DNA of 64,000 nt from Candidatus Neomicrothrix sp. UBA814 (GTDB taxonomy: Bacteria > Actinomycetota > Acidimicrobiia > Acidimicrobiales > Poriferisodalaceae), in the NCBI GenBank assembly GCA_002296525.1, contig DBIA01000027.1:68744-132743 (forward strand), given 5' to 3'. Below, in pieces: positions 8,834 through 16,554 of the stretch. The position numbers were made by a program, and so were the translations under genes. Position 1 is the first letter of the stretch. Every line of letters begins with the position of its first letter. Below the pieces are notes generated by a model. That model did not search any database. It had not been told where the DNA came from and saw only the letters and a list, made by a program, of their open reading frames with translations.

Positions 8834-9694
8834 GTGAAACCCGCACCTTTTGACTACGTAGCCGCTCAGTCAGTGGACCACGCGTTAACGCTGCTCGCAG
8901 GCGAGGTCGAGGCCAAGCTAATCGCTGGTGGGCAATCATTGATGCCGCTTCTTAACATGAGGCTGGGTCGTACGGATTTGCTAATCGATATTGGACACCT
9001 AGAGGAGTTGAACCATATACGGATAGATGAAGAAGGGCGCCTAGTAATCGGTGCTTCTGTCACGCAGGCGGACGTCCAGAATCATCCGGATGTTCTGGCA
9101 GGTTGGCCAATGCTCGCAGCAGGAATCGGGGAAATTGGCCATCCGCAAATACGAAATCGAGGAACTATTTGTGGAAGCTTGGCCCACAACGACCCTGCAG
9201 CAGAGCTCCCGGCAATCGCCATGGCATTGGACGCCGTCGCTGAGATCCACTCCGTAAATGGGACAAGAACCGTGCCCGTTGAGGACTTATTTATAGGACC
9301 TTTCATGACGGCACTCGCAGAAGATGAGTTACTCAAACAGGTCGTGTTTCCACCGCAACAGGAGGGAGCGGGTTGGTCATTTAAAGAATTTGCCACACGG
9401 CCCGGGGATTTTGCGACTGTAGGGGTCGCCGCTCAAATTGCGTTGTTAGGAGAAAATGTTAGCGATGTAAAGATTGTGGTCTTCGGAGTCGCGGGTTCCG
9501 CGCTGCGCTTAGATGCGACCGAAGCCTCAATTTTGGGAAGGCCCGCCGAACGCGCCATTGATATAGCTGTCAGTGAGCTGGAAATGGAGATTAAGCCGGC
9601 AGAAGACATTCACTCTTCTCACTTATTTCGCAAAGAGTTGGCGGTCGAGCTACTCAAAGAAAGCATTGCTGAGGCATTGGAGCGATGTCTATGA
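8834..9694 (+). CDS. Molybdenum hydroxylase FAD-binding (medium) subunit
   Basis: This is the CoxM/xanthine-dehydrogenase-type FAD subunit. It opens with VKPAPFDYVAA, carries the pyrophosphate-binding AGGQSLMP near residues 33-40, and has the second FAD motif TICGSLAHNDPAAELP. It shuttles electrons from the 2Fe-2S subunit to an acceptor. I place the start at GTG 8834, the typical family N-terminus. A TAGTAT -10 box at 8821-8826 lies 7 nt before it, which suggests a leaderless transcript diverging from the extradiol operon. It overlaps the next subunit by 10 bp. Confidence 0.88.
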   Translation: MKPAPFDYVAAQSVDHALTLLAGEVEAKLIAGGQSLMPLLNMRLGRTDLLIDIGHLEELNHIRIDEEGRLVIGASVTQADVQNHPDVLAGWPMLAAGIGEIGHPQIRNRGTICGSLAHNDPAAELPAIAMALDAVAEIHSVNGTRTVPVEDLFIGPFMTALAEDELLKQVVFPPQQEGAGWSFKEFATRPGDFATVGVAAQIALLGENVSDVKIVVFGVAGSALRLDATEASILGRPAERAIDIAVSELEMEIKPAEDIHSSHLFRKELAVELLKESIAEALERCL

Positions 9695-10239
9695 AAAATC
9701 GGTTGGGTAGGACTTTGAACACCCCACTATCACCCCCGTATTCAGAATCATCTGCGCACCACGAGATTCAATTGCACGTCAACGATGAAGTCGTTACGGC
9801 GAGAGTCGAGTCAAGGTTGCTGCTAACAGACTTTCTGCGGCATCGTATTGGTCTGACTGGAACTCATGTTGGATGTGAGCAGGGGACATGCGGCGCATGC
9901 ACGATTTTGTTAGATGGGAAAGCAATACGTTCGTGCTTGATGCTCGCCGTGCAAGCGAATGGCCGCACTATTCGCACAGTTGAGGGACTGGCGGTTTCTG
10001 ACGAAAAGCTCTCTTCAATCCAAAAGGCATTTCATGAGCAACATGGAATGCAGTGCGGATTTTGTACCCCTGGCTTCCTAATGTCACTCTCTGGTTTGGC
10101 TGAGCAGGGGGGGCCAAAGAATGATGCCGAACTAGATGACCATCTATGTGGAAATATCTGCCGTTGCACCGGATACGTAAATATTCGGCGAGCTGCGAGG
10201 CAAGCTATGGATCTCGACGCGGTGGAATCAGATGAGTGA
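9685..10239 (+). CDS. Molybdenum hydroxylase [2Fe-2S] (small) subunit
   Basis: This 184-residue protein has both iron-sulfur domains of the xanthine oxidase family. The plant-ferredoxin-type cluster is bound by C64, C69, C72 and C84. The helical-domain cluster is bound by C124, C127 and the C159-R-C161 pair. A 25-residue N-terminal extension precedes the usual start, and the second methionine (residue 3) is an alternative start. It overlaps both neighbours by 8-10 bp, so the three subunits are translationally coupled. It relays electrons from the Mo site to FAD. Confidence 0.9.
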   Translation: MSMKNRLGRTLNTPLSPPYSESSAHHEIQLHVNDEVVTARVESRLLLTDFLRHRIGLTGTHVGCEQGTCGACTILLDGKAIRSCLMLAVQANGRTIRTVEGLAVSDEKLSSIQKAFHEQHGMQCGFCTPGFLMSLSGLAEQGGPKNDAELDDHLCGNICRCTGYVNIRRAARQAMDLDAVESDE

Positions 10240-12577
10240 CGAGGCTGAATTGAACTGGATAGGTCAAAGCGTTCCGCGCGTCGAGGATGAAAGATTACTT
10301 AGAGGAGAGGGCCGTTTCGTTGACGATCTCGATCTCCCCGGGGTGGCTGAGATCGCTTTTGTTCGTAGTCCGCATGCACATGCAAAAATTACAGCATTGG
10401 ACTTTACCGCAGCTCTTGAATTGCCGGGGGTCCTCAAGATCTACGGTGGTGCGGACGTAGTCCAACGTATTAAGCCGTTGGTAAATTCTGAAGAACTTCG
10501 CGTTCCACCTGGCATTGCCGACCTCGACCCGGTTGTAAAGATTCAGCCTGCCCCGATCCTTGCGGTCGACGAAGTGAATTACGTGGGACAACCGATCGCC
10601 ATGGTTGTGGCGGAATCTCGCTATCTAGCAGAGGACGCAATTGAGCTAATAGATCTAGATTTTGAGGTACTGCCCGCAATTCTTGACCCTGAAGAGGCCC
10701 TTGAGCCGGACTCTCCCTTGGCGCTCCTATCTGAAGAAGACAATATAGGAGTGCATGTCAAGCACGGAACCGGTGACGCGGACGCTGCTGCTGCTGCTGC
10801 TTTCGCAGTAGTGGAAGAAACGTTTTGTACGCAACGGTACGTTTGCGCCCCAATTGAAACGCGCGCAATGGCCGCACGCCAAGACCCCTTTTCTGATGCC
10901 CTGATGATTTGGTCTACAACACAGACACCTCATCGAGTGAGGGATCACGTCGCCGAATCATTGGGCCTCCCGGTGGATGAGGTGCGTGTGCAAGCCGTGG
11001 ACGTTGGCGGAGGTTTCGGCCAAAAGGGAATATTGGTAGTCGAAGAGCTTCTGATTCCGTTCGCAGCTTTCGATTTAGGTCAACCCGTCCGGTGGGTCGC
11101 AGACAGGCATGAAAATTTGACTGCAGATGCTCACGCCAGAGAGCAAATTCATCGTATTACGCTGGCTGCTAACGAAGACGGACGGATCGTCGCAGTCAAA
11201 GACCGCATCATAGTTAACCTCGGTTGCCGCAACATGGTCGGCTTAGTCGTGCCTTACAACGCTATGTGTCATTTGGTAGGGCCTTATCAGATACCCAACA
11301 TCGACTTAGAAGCGACTGGCGTGCTCACTAACACAACCTTTACCTCGCCTTACCGTGGTGCCGGCAGGCCCGAAGCGACGTTTGCGATGGAGCGTGCGAT
11401 TGACAGACTTGCACGCAGGTTAGATCTTGAGCCCGCCGAACTTCGTCGAAGGAATCTGATCCAACCCGAACAGATGCCGTACAGAACTGGCTTGCTTGAC
11501 CGTCGGGGTATACCGCAAGAGTTTGATTCGGGGGACTACCCGGAGATGTTGGATCGAGCCGTGGAGATGGTGCAGTTATCGGATTTCCGGGTCCGTCAAG
11601 AAGAGGCTCGCCAGAGTGGTTCTCTGATAGGAATCGGCTTTGCGATGTATTTGGAAATGACCGGCCTTGGTCCATTCGAGGGAGCCAGTGTTCAGGTGAT
11701 GCCATCTGGCCGAGTTCGGTTGTCTACCGGAGCTCCGTCGCAAGGGCAGGGCCACAAAACGGTTTTCGCGCAAATTTTGGCTGATGCTCTAGGAGTGAAT
11801 TTCGACCAAATTGATGTGGTGGCCGGAGATACCTCCTCTATACCGTATGGCGTTGGGACCATAGCAAGCAGGGCAACTGTCACCGCAGGAAATGCCATCC
11901 ACCAAGCAGGCGTGCTTCTTCAGAAGCGTGTCTTTGAACATGCATCTGAATTACTTGAAGCTAGCCCAAGTGATCTCGAGATGAACACCGGTGAGATAAG
12001 TGTTAAAGGCACTCCGAAGGTTAAATTGTCGCTTGCCGAACTCATTCGTTCTATTCCTAAATTGGTCGGTGGCTCAGGTAGCGATGGACTGAGTGAGACG
12101 TCCTATTTCCAGCCTCCCAATTATGCGACTGCGAGCGGTGTTCATGCAGCCGTGGTTAGCGTCTGTCCAGATACTGGTCGGGTCGAGATTCTTGACTACG
12201 TCGTGGTGCACGAGGCGGGAAAAATTGTGAACCCAACTATTGCGGACGCTCAGATTGTAGGCGGTATTGGTCAAGGTATTGGAGGTGCGCTCACCGAACA
12301 CATGCAATTTGATGAGCTGGGTCAACCAGTTACATCTTCGTTTGCCGATTATCTAATGCCTGTATCGTCAATGGTTCCCGATATCCGGCTTGATGAAGTG
12401 ATTTGCCCTAGTCCTACCAATCAACTGGGAGTTAAAGGCCTGGGCGAGGGCGGTGCCGTAGGCCCCCCAGCTGCTCTTGCAAATGCGGTTGAAGATGCTT
12501 TGGGGTCAGATGCTCCAGTAATCCGCTCAGGCCCTCTCACGCCAAGCAGAGTAAGGGACCTTATTCGCGAGTCGTAG
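10232..12577 (+). CDS. Molybdenum hydroxylase molybdopterin (large) subunit
   Basis: This 781-residue catalytic subunit of the xanthine oxidase/CoxL superfamily keeps the VGGGFGQK molybdopterin motif and the active-site glutamate E739 in GEGGAVGPP. Its active-site loop at about 374-380 reads YRGAGRPEA, not the AYxCSFR of form I CO dehydrogenase. It is therefore probably a ring or aldehyde hydroxylase rather than a CO oxidiser. Given the divergent Rieske/extradiol operon, hydroxylation of a heteroaromatic such as a pyridine- or quinoline-type ring is a reasonable guess. No XdhC/CoxF-type maturation gene is seen nearby. Confidence 0.9.
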   Translation: MSDEAELNWIGQSVPRVEDERLLRGEGRFVDDLDLPGVAEIAFVRSPHAHAKITALDFTAALELPGVLKIYGGADVVQRIKPLVNSEELRVPPGIADLDPVVKIQPAPILAVDEVNYVGQPIAMVVAESRYLAEDAIELIDLDFEVLPAILDPEEALEPDSPLALLSEEDNIGVHVKHGTGDADAAAAAAFAVVEETFCTQRYVCAPIETRAMAARQDPFSDALMIWSTTQTPHRVRDHVAESLGLPVDEVRVQAVDVGGGFGQKGILVVEELLIPFAAFDLGQPVRWVADRHENLTADAHAREQIHRITLAANEDGRIVAVKDRIIVNLGCRNMVGLVVPYNAMCHLVGPYQIPNIDLEATGVLTNTTFTSPYRGAGRPEATFAMERAIDRLARRLDLEPAELRRRNLIQPEQMPYRTGLLDRRGIPQEFDSGDYPEMLDRAVEMVQLSDFRVRQEEARQSGSLIGIGFAMYLEMTGLGPFEGASVQVMPSGRVRLSTGAPSQGQGHKTVFAQILADALGVNFDQIDVVAGDTSSIPYGVGTIASRATVTAGNAIHQAGVLLQKRVFEHASELLEASPSDLEMNTGEISVKGTPKVKLSLAELIRSIPKLVGGSGSDGLSETSYFQPPNYATASGVHAAVVSVCPDTGRVEILDYVVVHEAGKIVNPTIADAQIVGGIGQGIGGALTEHMQFDELGQPVTSSFADYLMPVSSMVPDIRLDEVICPSPTNQLGVKGLGEGGAVGPPAALANAVEDALGSDAPVIRSGPLTPSRVRDLIRES

Positions 12578-12612
12578 TATTGGGCCAGGGCCGCACACCT
12601 TGTTGGACCATG

Positions 12613-12629
12613 CCGCGGTAGGCGCGGCG
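12613..12629. terminator. GC-rich hairpin between convergent genes
   Basis: GCCGCG, a 5-nt loop, then CGCGGC forms a 6-bp GC stem in the gap between the convergent molybdenum hydroxylase and GYD genes. There is no clear U-tract on either strand, so it is at best a weak or bidirectional terminator. Confidence 0.35.
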
Positions 12630-12668
12630 AGTCGTTCTGAAAGCCGACCTATTACTTGAAGGAATGGT

Positions 12669-12989
12669 CTATTGGCCGGGAGCCGAATAGCCGCCGCCGC
12701 CAACGGCGTCGAATTCTTCAGGCGTCATGATTACTGTTGCATTTGACTCAGTAACTGAGCCGGTGGGCCCGACGGCTTTCTTAATCGCAGCCATAATTTC
12801 AGCGCTCGCGCCGTCAACAATCATCATGAAGTCCCAATTGGAGCCGGGCATCATGTACAAAGCTTCGAGCTTGGCTCCAAGCCCTTCAAACATCGCGCCG
12901 ACTGCTGCCTCTCTGCTGCTAGCGCCATCCGCGGCAACTCCCGCCCAAGCTTCTGCGCTGTACTTCCCATGAAGAACGACTTTTGGCAT
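12669..12989 (-). CDS. GYD-domain protein
   Basis: This 106-residue alpha/beta protein of the GYD family (dimeric ferredoxin-like fold) has KVVLHGKYSAEAW at the N-terminus, the core GSNWDFMMIVDG, and ends in MTPEEFDAVGGGGYSAPGQ. The function of this family is not established. It is common beside oxidoreductase genes in Actinobacteria. The start follows a purine-rich GGTAGAGAG. It is the intact parent or sister of the 3' fragment at 1287-1390. The pair flanks the molybdenum hydroxylase/Rieske block in direct orientation. Confidence 0.85.
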   Translation of the reverse strand: MPKVVLHGKYSAEAWAGVAADGASSREAAVGAMFEGLGAKLEALYMMPGSNWDFMMIVDGASAEIMAAIKKAVGPTGSVTESNATVIMTPEEFDAVGGGGYSAPGQ

Positions 12990-13079
12990 CTCTCTACCTT
13001 CCCCTCAATAGTAGACACCGTCAAATTTACTACATACGAGGAACGGCCTAAGGGTGCCTACGGGAAGCAAAATTTAAAA

Positions 13080-13126
13080 GACCGCCTCGTGCAGAACTAA
13101 AGGGGGTCCTGGCGAACGAGGCGGTC
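13080..13126 (-). terminator. Strong intrinsic terminator of a minus-strand transcript
   Basis: Arms 13080-13090 and 13116-13126 pair perfectly over 11 bp (GACCGCCTCGT with ACGAGGCGGTC). On the minus strand the stem is followed at once by TTTTAAATTTT. The plus strand has no U-tract after it. It therefore ends transcription leftwards, 35 nt past the stop of the small gene at 13161-13325, and argues that this gene is expressed. Confidence 0.8.
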
Positions 13127-13160
13127 CTCAACAAAGGCTAATGACAGGTTGTGGAATCGC

Positions 13161-13325
13161 CTACGTTTCCTGACTGAGTACTGCCTTTATTTCGTGCGCT
13201 GGCGAGTTTGGGCTTTTAGGTTCGGTTTCAGCACCCGCTACCTCAAGCAGGAGAAGGGCGACTTTGGTTGCCTGTTCACGCCCAACGTGTAACACCGTAT
13301 TGACACCAGTAACTTCGTCATACAT
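13161..13325 (-). CDS. Small protein of unknown function
   Basis: This 54-residue ORF starts MYDEVTGVNTVLHVGREQ and has a hydrophobic helix-like VALLLLEVAG followed by a polar tail. An in-frame upstream start could lengthen it to 64 residues. I recognise no family. Support comes from the strong minus-strand terminator 35 nt downstream. Its ATG lies in the same CATG tetranucleotide as the ATG of the divergent flavoprotein, so the two coding regions start back to back with no intergenic space. Annotators could easily discard it as antisense noise. Confidence 0.55.
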   Translation of the reverse strand: MYDEVTGVNTVLHVGREQATKVALLLLEVAGAETEPKSPNSPAHEIKAVLSQET

Positions 13326-14277
13326 GAGTAAAGATCGTCCTGATGTGATTGTCATTGGTGCTGGGATTTCTGGAATTGCAGCAGCTAGAACGCTTCACTC
13401 TTATGGGCATGTGGTGGAAGTCATTGAAAAAGGGCGCGGAGTTGGGGGTCGTATGGCGACGCGACGCTTCGCAGGGGCGAGATTTGATCACGGCGCACAG
13501 TTCTTCACTTCACGAGGCTCCGAGTTCACAAAATTGATCGAAAATGCAAACCGAGACGGAGCTGTAAAGAAATGGACCAACGGTTTCTCCGATAACCCAG
13601 ACGGCTACGCGCGATGGTGTGGATCATCTGGAATGACTTCTCTGGTGAAATGGATGGTCGCTGAAGGGAACATCAACGTACGCACCGCAACGACAGTGAC
13701 CGACCTACGCGACATGCCTGCGAATGCTTACGTTCTGACACCTCCTGTGCCTCAATCCTTAGCGATTCTCTCCTTCAGTCAGATGTTGCCAAACCCAAAA
13801 ACTCAGATTGAGTTATCGGCAATCAGCTACAAGCCCACTATCGCAATCCTCCTCCGCTTGGACCAATCTCCAGAGCGGTTTCCCGAGCATGGCGGTGTCC
13901 AATTCTTGGAACACCGGGATTTAGCGTTTATTAGTGACAACCAGAGAAAGGGAATCAGTGACGAGCCCGCGTTCACGGTTCACCTGTCGAACGAGTTGAG
14001 CGACTCTTTATGGGAAGATTCTGATGAGGAAGTCCTAGCTGCGACGACTGCTTTAATCAAAGACCATTTGAACGGTGTCGCAGTTACTGATTTTCAGATT
14101 CAACGCTGGCGATACGCAGGACCCGAGGAAGTTCGAGCTGAACCGACAATTGTGTGGGGCGCTAACCCAACGATTGCTCTAGCCGGCGAAGCTTTTGCTG
14201 GTCCGAAAGTCGAGGGAGCATTTCGGTCGGGTGTCGCTGCAGCGGAAATGATTAACGTCGCCCTGTCATCTAGCTAG
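13324..14277 (+). CDS. Renalase-like FAD/NAD(P)-dependent oxidoreductase
   Basis: This 317-residue flavoprotein has the dinucleotide motif VIGAGISGIAAARTL at 10-24, then KGRGVGGRMATRR and FDHGAQFFT. That combination is typical of renalase-type amine oxidoreductases, which oxidise wrongly reduced dihydropyridine nucleotides. The C-terminal FAD motif is IALAGEAFAGPKVEGAFRSG. I start at ATG 13324, where the family homology begins. The frame extends 20 codons further only to a TTG in sequence without homology. The start is divergent from, and shares CATG with, the small minus-strand gene. Confidence 0.83.
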   Translation: MSKDRPDVIVIGAGISGIAAARTLHSYGHVVEVIEKGRGVGGRMATRRFAGARFDHGAQFFTSRGSEFTKLIENANRDGAVKKWTNGFSDNPDGYARWCGSSGMTSLVKWMVAEGNINVRTATTVTDLRDMPANAYVLTPPVPQSLAILSFSQMLPNPKTQIELSAISYKPTIAILLRLDQSPERFPEHGGVQFLEHRDLAFISDNQRKGISDEPAFTVHLSNELSDSLWEDSDEEVLAATTALIKDHLNGVAVTDFQIQRWRYAGPEEVRAEPTIVWGANPTIALAGEAFAGPKVEGAFRSGVAAAEMINVALSSS

Positions 14278-14440
14278 AACACGGAGGCCTACCTATCCCG
14301 ACAATTAGTCGCTGCGAGCCGTCTTCACCGGGTTACCGCTAGCAGATGGGGGAATGTGAGCGATGCATCGTTCAAGATGGATTTCTGGCAGGCTCTGACC
14401 TTCTATAGTCGATCTCATCAACCAGAACATTGGAGATGTC

Positions 14441-14800
14441 ATGGAGCAAAGCGAGCTTCGTAGTTGGATCGAACACCGGGCAGAGATGTTGTGGGTGTGT
14501 TTGAAGTGTCTTGTGGCAATGATCGTTGGAACAGCGTTAGCCGTTTCGTGGGGCTCGTTGTCTGACAATGCTCAACTAGCGCTATCGATAGTCGTCGCCT
14601 TGGTGGGATTGTTTCTGTGGTTTGGTTCCCACGGAGCGATTATGGATATCGCTGCGATGCGATCTGACATGGATGAAGGTCTTGCGTCAACAACGTTCGG
14701 CAAGCAGTTCGCTAGAGCGCCATTTCCTGTTTATTTGATACTTAACGCATTGACGATGCTTGGTGGCTCGGTGATGCTCATCATCATGATCAACTCTTGA
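14441..14800 (+). CDS. Small integral membrane protein
   Basis: This 119-residue protein has about three predicted membrane helices: LKCLVAMIVGTALAVSW, LSIVVALVGLFLWFG and LILNALTMLGGSVMLIIM. An amphipathic loop lies between the second and third. The start is supported by GGAG six bases upstream of the ATG. I do not recognise a family. It is followed 36 bp later by the TauD-type dioxygenase gene on the same strand, but a functional link is not evident. Confidence 0.72.
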   Translation: MEQSELRSWIEHRAEMLWVCLKCLVAMIVGTALAVSWGSLSDNAQLALSIVVALVGLFLWFGSHGAIMDIAAMRSDMDEGLASTTFGKQFARAPFPVYLILNALTMLGGSVMLIIMINS

Positions 14801-14836
14801 AGTTGAAAGAGCTACCGAGTTAAAAGATTAGTCAAT

Positions 14837-15703
14837 ATGGATCTCAATATCGTTCCGCTAGTCGATGCTCCGTTTGGGGCCCTGGTTTCTGGTTGGGAAC
14901 CAGCCGAACCGCTTACAAATACGAGCAAACGAGACATTACTGACGCGTTGCACCGTCACCGACTATTGGTGTTTCGCGGCCAGTCGCAACCCACTGACCA
15001 GGATTTGGTGAGATTCGTGGAGGCATTTGGTGACCCAATTAGAGGTTCCGAATGGTTTCGAAACGCGGGAGCGCTACCGGAAATTCTCCCAGTTACAAAT
15101 ATCCGAGACGAGGACGGTGACCGTTTGGGAGTAGAGGGTGCTACCGACCTTGAGTGGCACGCCGACTATTCCTATGCGGCGACACCGGGGAAGACTAGCT
15201 TCCTCAACGCGGTAGAACTTCCGCCGGAGCCGCCTCGGACATACTTCACCGATATGTACGCTGCCTACGCAACCCTCGACCCTGCTTTGCAGGCTCGCCT
15301 TAGCGGTTTGCGCGCAACCCACAGCATTGCGGACTACATGGCCGAACCTGACAAAGATTTCGCTGCAAAGGTCGAACGCGATGAGGCGGCCGGTATTGAC
15401 CGTCCCGACATCCCCGAGGCCGAACATCCGGTGATAGTGCATCATCCCGATACCGGCGAAGCGATCCTCTATGTATCGCGGGGTATAACCCGTCGAATAG
15501 TGGGAATGGAGCGGGAAGAAAGCAGCGCGCTGCTTAAGCAGCTGCATTTACATGCCACTCGCCCCGACCGGGTATACGGCCATGATTGGCAGGTCGGTGA
15601 CCTAGTTATGTTCGACACTCTTGGAACTATGCATCGACGTGACTCGTGGGACCCGACCCAACGCAGGCTCATGCGCCAACTCAGCACCGCATGCGTCATT
15701 TGA
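14837..15703 (+). CDS. TauD/TfdA-family Fe(II)/2-oxoglutarate dioxygenase
   Basis: This 288-residue enzyme has the jelly-roll dioxygenase iron-binding HxD (EWHADYSY, near residues 107-109). The distal histidine is in GTMHRRD and the 2-oxoglutarate-binding arginine is in the C-terminal QRRLMRQ. Relatives hydroxylate sulfonates, phenoxy acids or carnitine-type substrates. Nothing adjacent identifies the substrate. A second, divergent member lies at 40957-41799. Confidence 0.87.
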   Translation: MDLNIVPLVDAPFGALVSGWEPAEPLTNTSKRDITDALHRHRLLVFRGQSQPTDQDLVRFVEAFGDPIRGSEWFRNAGALPEILPVTNIRDEDGDRLGVEGATDLEWHADYSYAATPGKTSFLNAVELPPEPPRTYFTDMYAAYATLDPALQARLSGLRATHSIADYMAEPDKDFAAKVERDEAAGIDRPDIPEAEHPVIVHHPDTGEAILYVSRGITRRIVGMEREESSALLKQLHLHATRPDRVYGHDWQVGDLVMFDTLGTMHRRDSWDPTQRRLMRQLSTACVI

Positions 15704-15803
15704 ACAACAACACCCCATCAGGGAATGTCGATGACAGTGGCACGCGCTCACGCTGAGACTTTTCAATAGTTGACCTAAGGCTGATGGCTTGTGTGAAACC
15801 AAA

Positions 15804-15825
15804 TGGCCGCCCCGAAGGGCGGCCA
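15804..15825 (-). terminator. Hairpin terminator after the fasciclin gene
   Basis: TGGCCGCCC, loop CGAA, GGGCGGCCA forms a perfect 9-bp GC stem with a stable tetraloop. On the minus strand it is followed by TTTGGTTTC, a modest U-rich stretch. It lies about 50 nt past the stop of the fasciclin gene, so it probably ends that transcript. It may also serve the convergent dioxygenase gene. Confidence 0.65.
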
Positions 15826-15872
15826 ACTGGAACATGCCGAAAATCGGCAAGCCTTATTTCGTCACTTAATTT

Positions 15873-16409
15873 TTAGCCAGGTAGGAGTACTTGGTCGATG
15901 ACGTGGATGACTCCGTTTGATGCTTCTATGTCGGCTGCGACGACAGTTGCTGAGTTGATGGTGACTGTGCCCATTGACTCGCTGACGCTCACTTCAGCGC
16001 CGTTGACCGTGGCGACGGCCATATTGTCGGCTCCGATTAAGTCCGAGCTCATGACCTTTCCGGGTATTACGTGGTAAGTCAGCACCGATGTCAACGTGGC
16101 GGTGTCAGCGAGAAGCTGTTCTGCAGTTAGGTCAAGTGCCTCGAGAGCAGACGCAAAGGCCTCTTCGGTGGGGGCAAAGACAGTGAATGGTCCTTCACCT
16201 TGAAGTGTCTCGACCAGCCCAGCGGCTTGCACTGCTGCGATCAAAGTCGGGAACTGATCCGCGCCGATTGCGACCTCGACAATATCTCCGGCAACGACTT
16301 CTTCCTCTGCTGCACTCTCCTCAACGGGCGCCGCATCAGGTTCGTCGCTTCCGCAGCTGGCGGCCACTAAGGCAAACGCTGCGCACGCTAGCCATACTTT
16401 GAACTTCAT
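15873..16409 (-). CDS. Fasciclin (FAS1) domain lipoprotein
   Basis: This 178-residue protein has a lipoprotein signal peptide ending VAASC (C19), an acidic linker and one FAS1 domain. The domain carries the H1-type motif PFTVFAPTEEAF, the YHVIPGKV segment and the closing GVIHVIDQVLLP. It is probably an outer-face adhesion or matrix protein, as in mycobacterial MPT70-type proteins. I start at ATG 16409, which is preceded by GGAGG at 8 nt. An in-frame TTG further upstream would place the ribosome-binding site inside the gene. Confidence 0.88.
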   Translation of the reverse strand: MKFKVWLACAAFALVAASCGSDEPDAAPVEESAAEEEVVAGDIVEVAIGADQFPTLIAAVQAAGLVETLQGEGPFTVFAPTEEAFASALEALDLTAEQLLADTATLTSVLTYHVIPGKVMSSDLIGADNMAVATVNGAEVSVSESMGTVTINSATVVAADIEASNGVIHVIDQVLLPG

Positions 16410-16518
16410 TAATCTGTCCTCCAATATATTTAGTGCTAAATACTAAAGTGGCGGATGTTGTAACCCTCACCTGACGCAGGAATAACTGCATTCCGGGCGG
16501 GGCAGTTCTGGTTCACAA

Positions 16519-16537
16519 AATAGGAATGATTCCTATT
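16519..16537. promoter_or_regulatory. Operator palindrome, Fur/Zur type, before the CobW gene
   Basis: AATAGGAAT-G-ATTCCTATT is a perfect 9-1-9 inverted repeat centred at 16528. A TAGCAT -10 box at 16543-16548 lies 6 nt before the ATG, so the palindrome covers the -35 region, where a repressor would block RNA polymerase. The GAATGATTC core recurs at 17910-17918 and 21269-21277. The AT-rich 9-1-9 form and the CobW target fit a zinc-responsive Fur-family regulator, which is an inference. Confidence 0.7.
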
Positions 16538-16554
16538 ACTGCTAGCATGCGATT

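Noticed and set aside
10783..10802. Short GCT repeat in the molybdenum hydroxylase large subunit
   Set aside because: It is an in-frame polyalanine stretch in a variable loop. No sign of expansion or regulatory meaning.
8834..12577. Aerobic CO dehydrogenase (coxMSL) assignment
   Set aside because: The subunit order matches, but the large subunit's active-site loop is YRGAGRPEA and lacks the AYxCSFR motif of form I CO dehydrogenase, so only a general molybdenum hydroxylase call is made.
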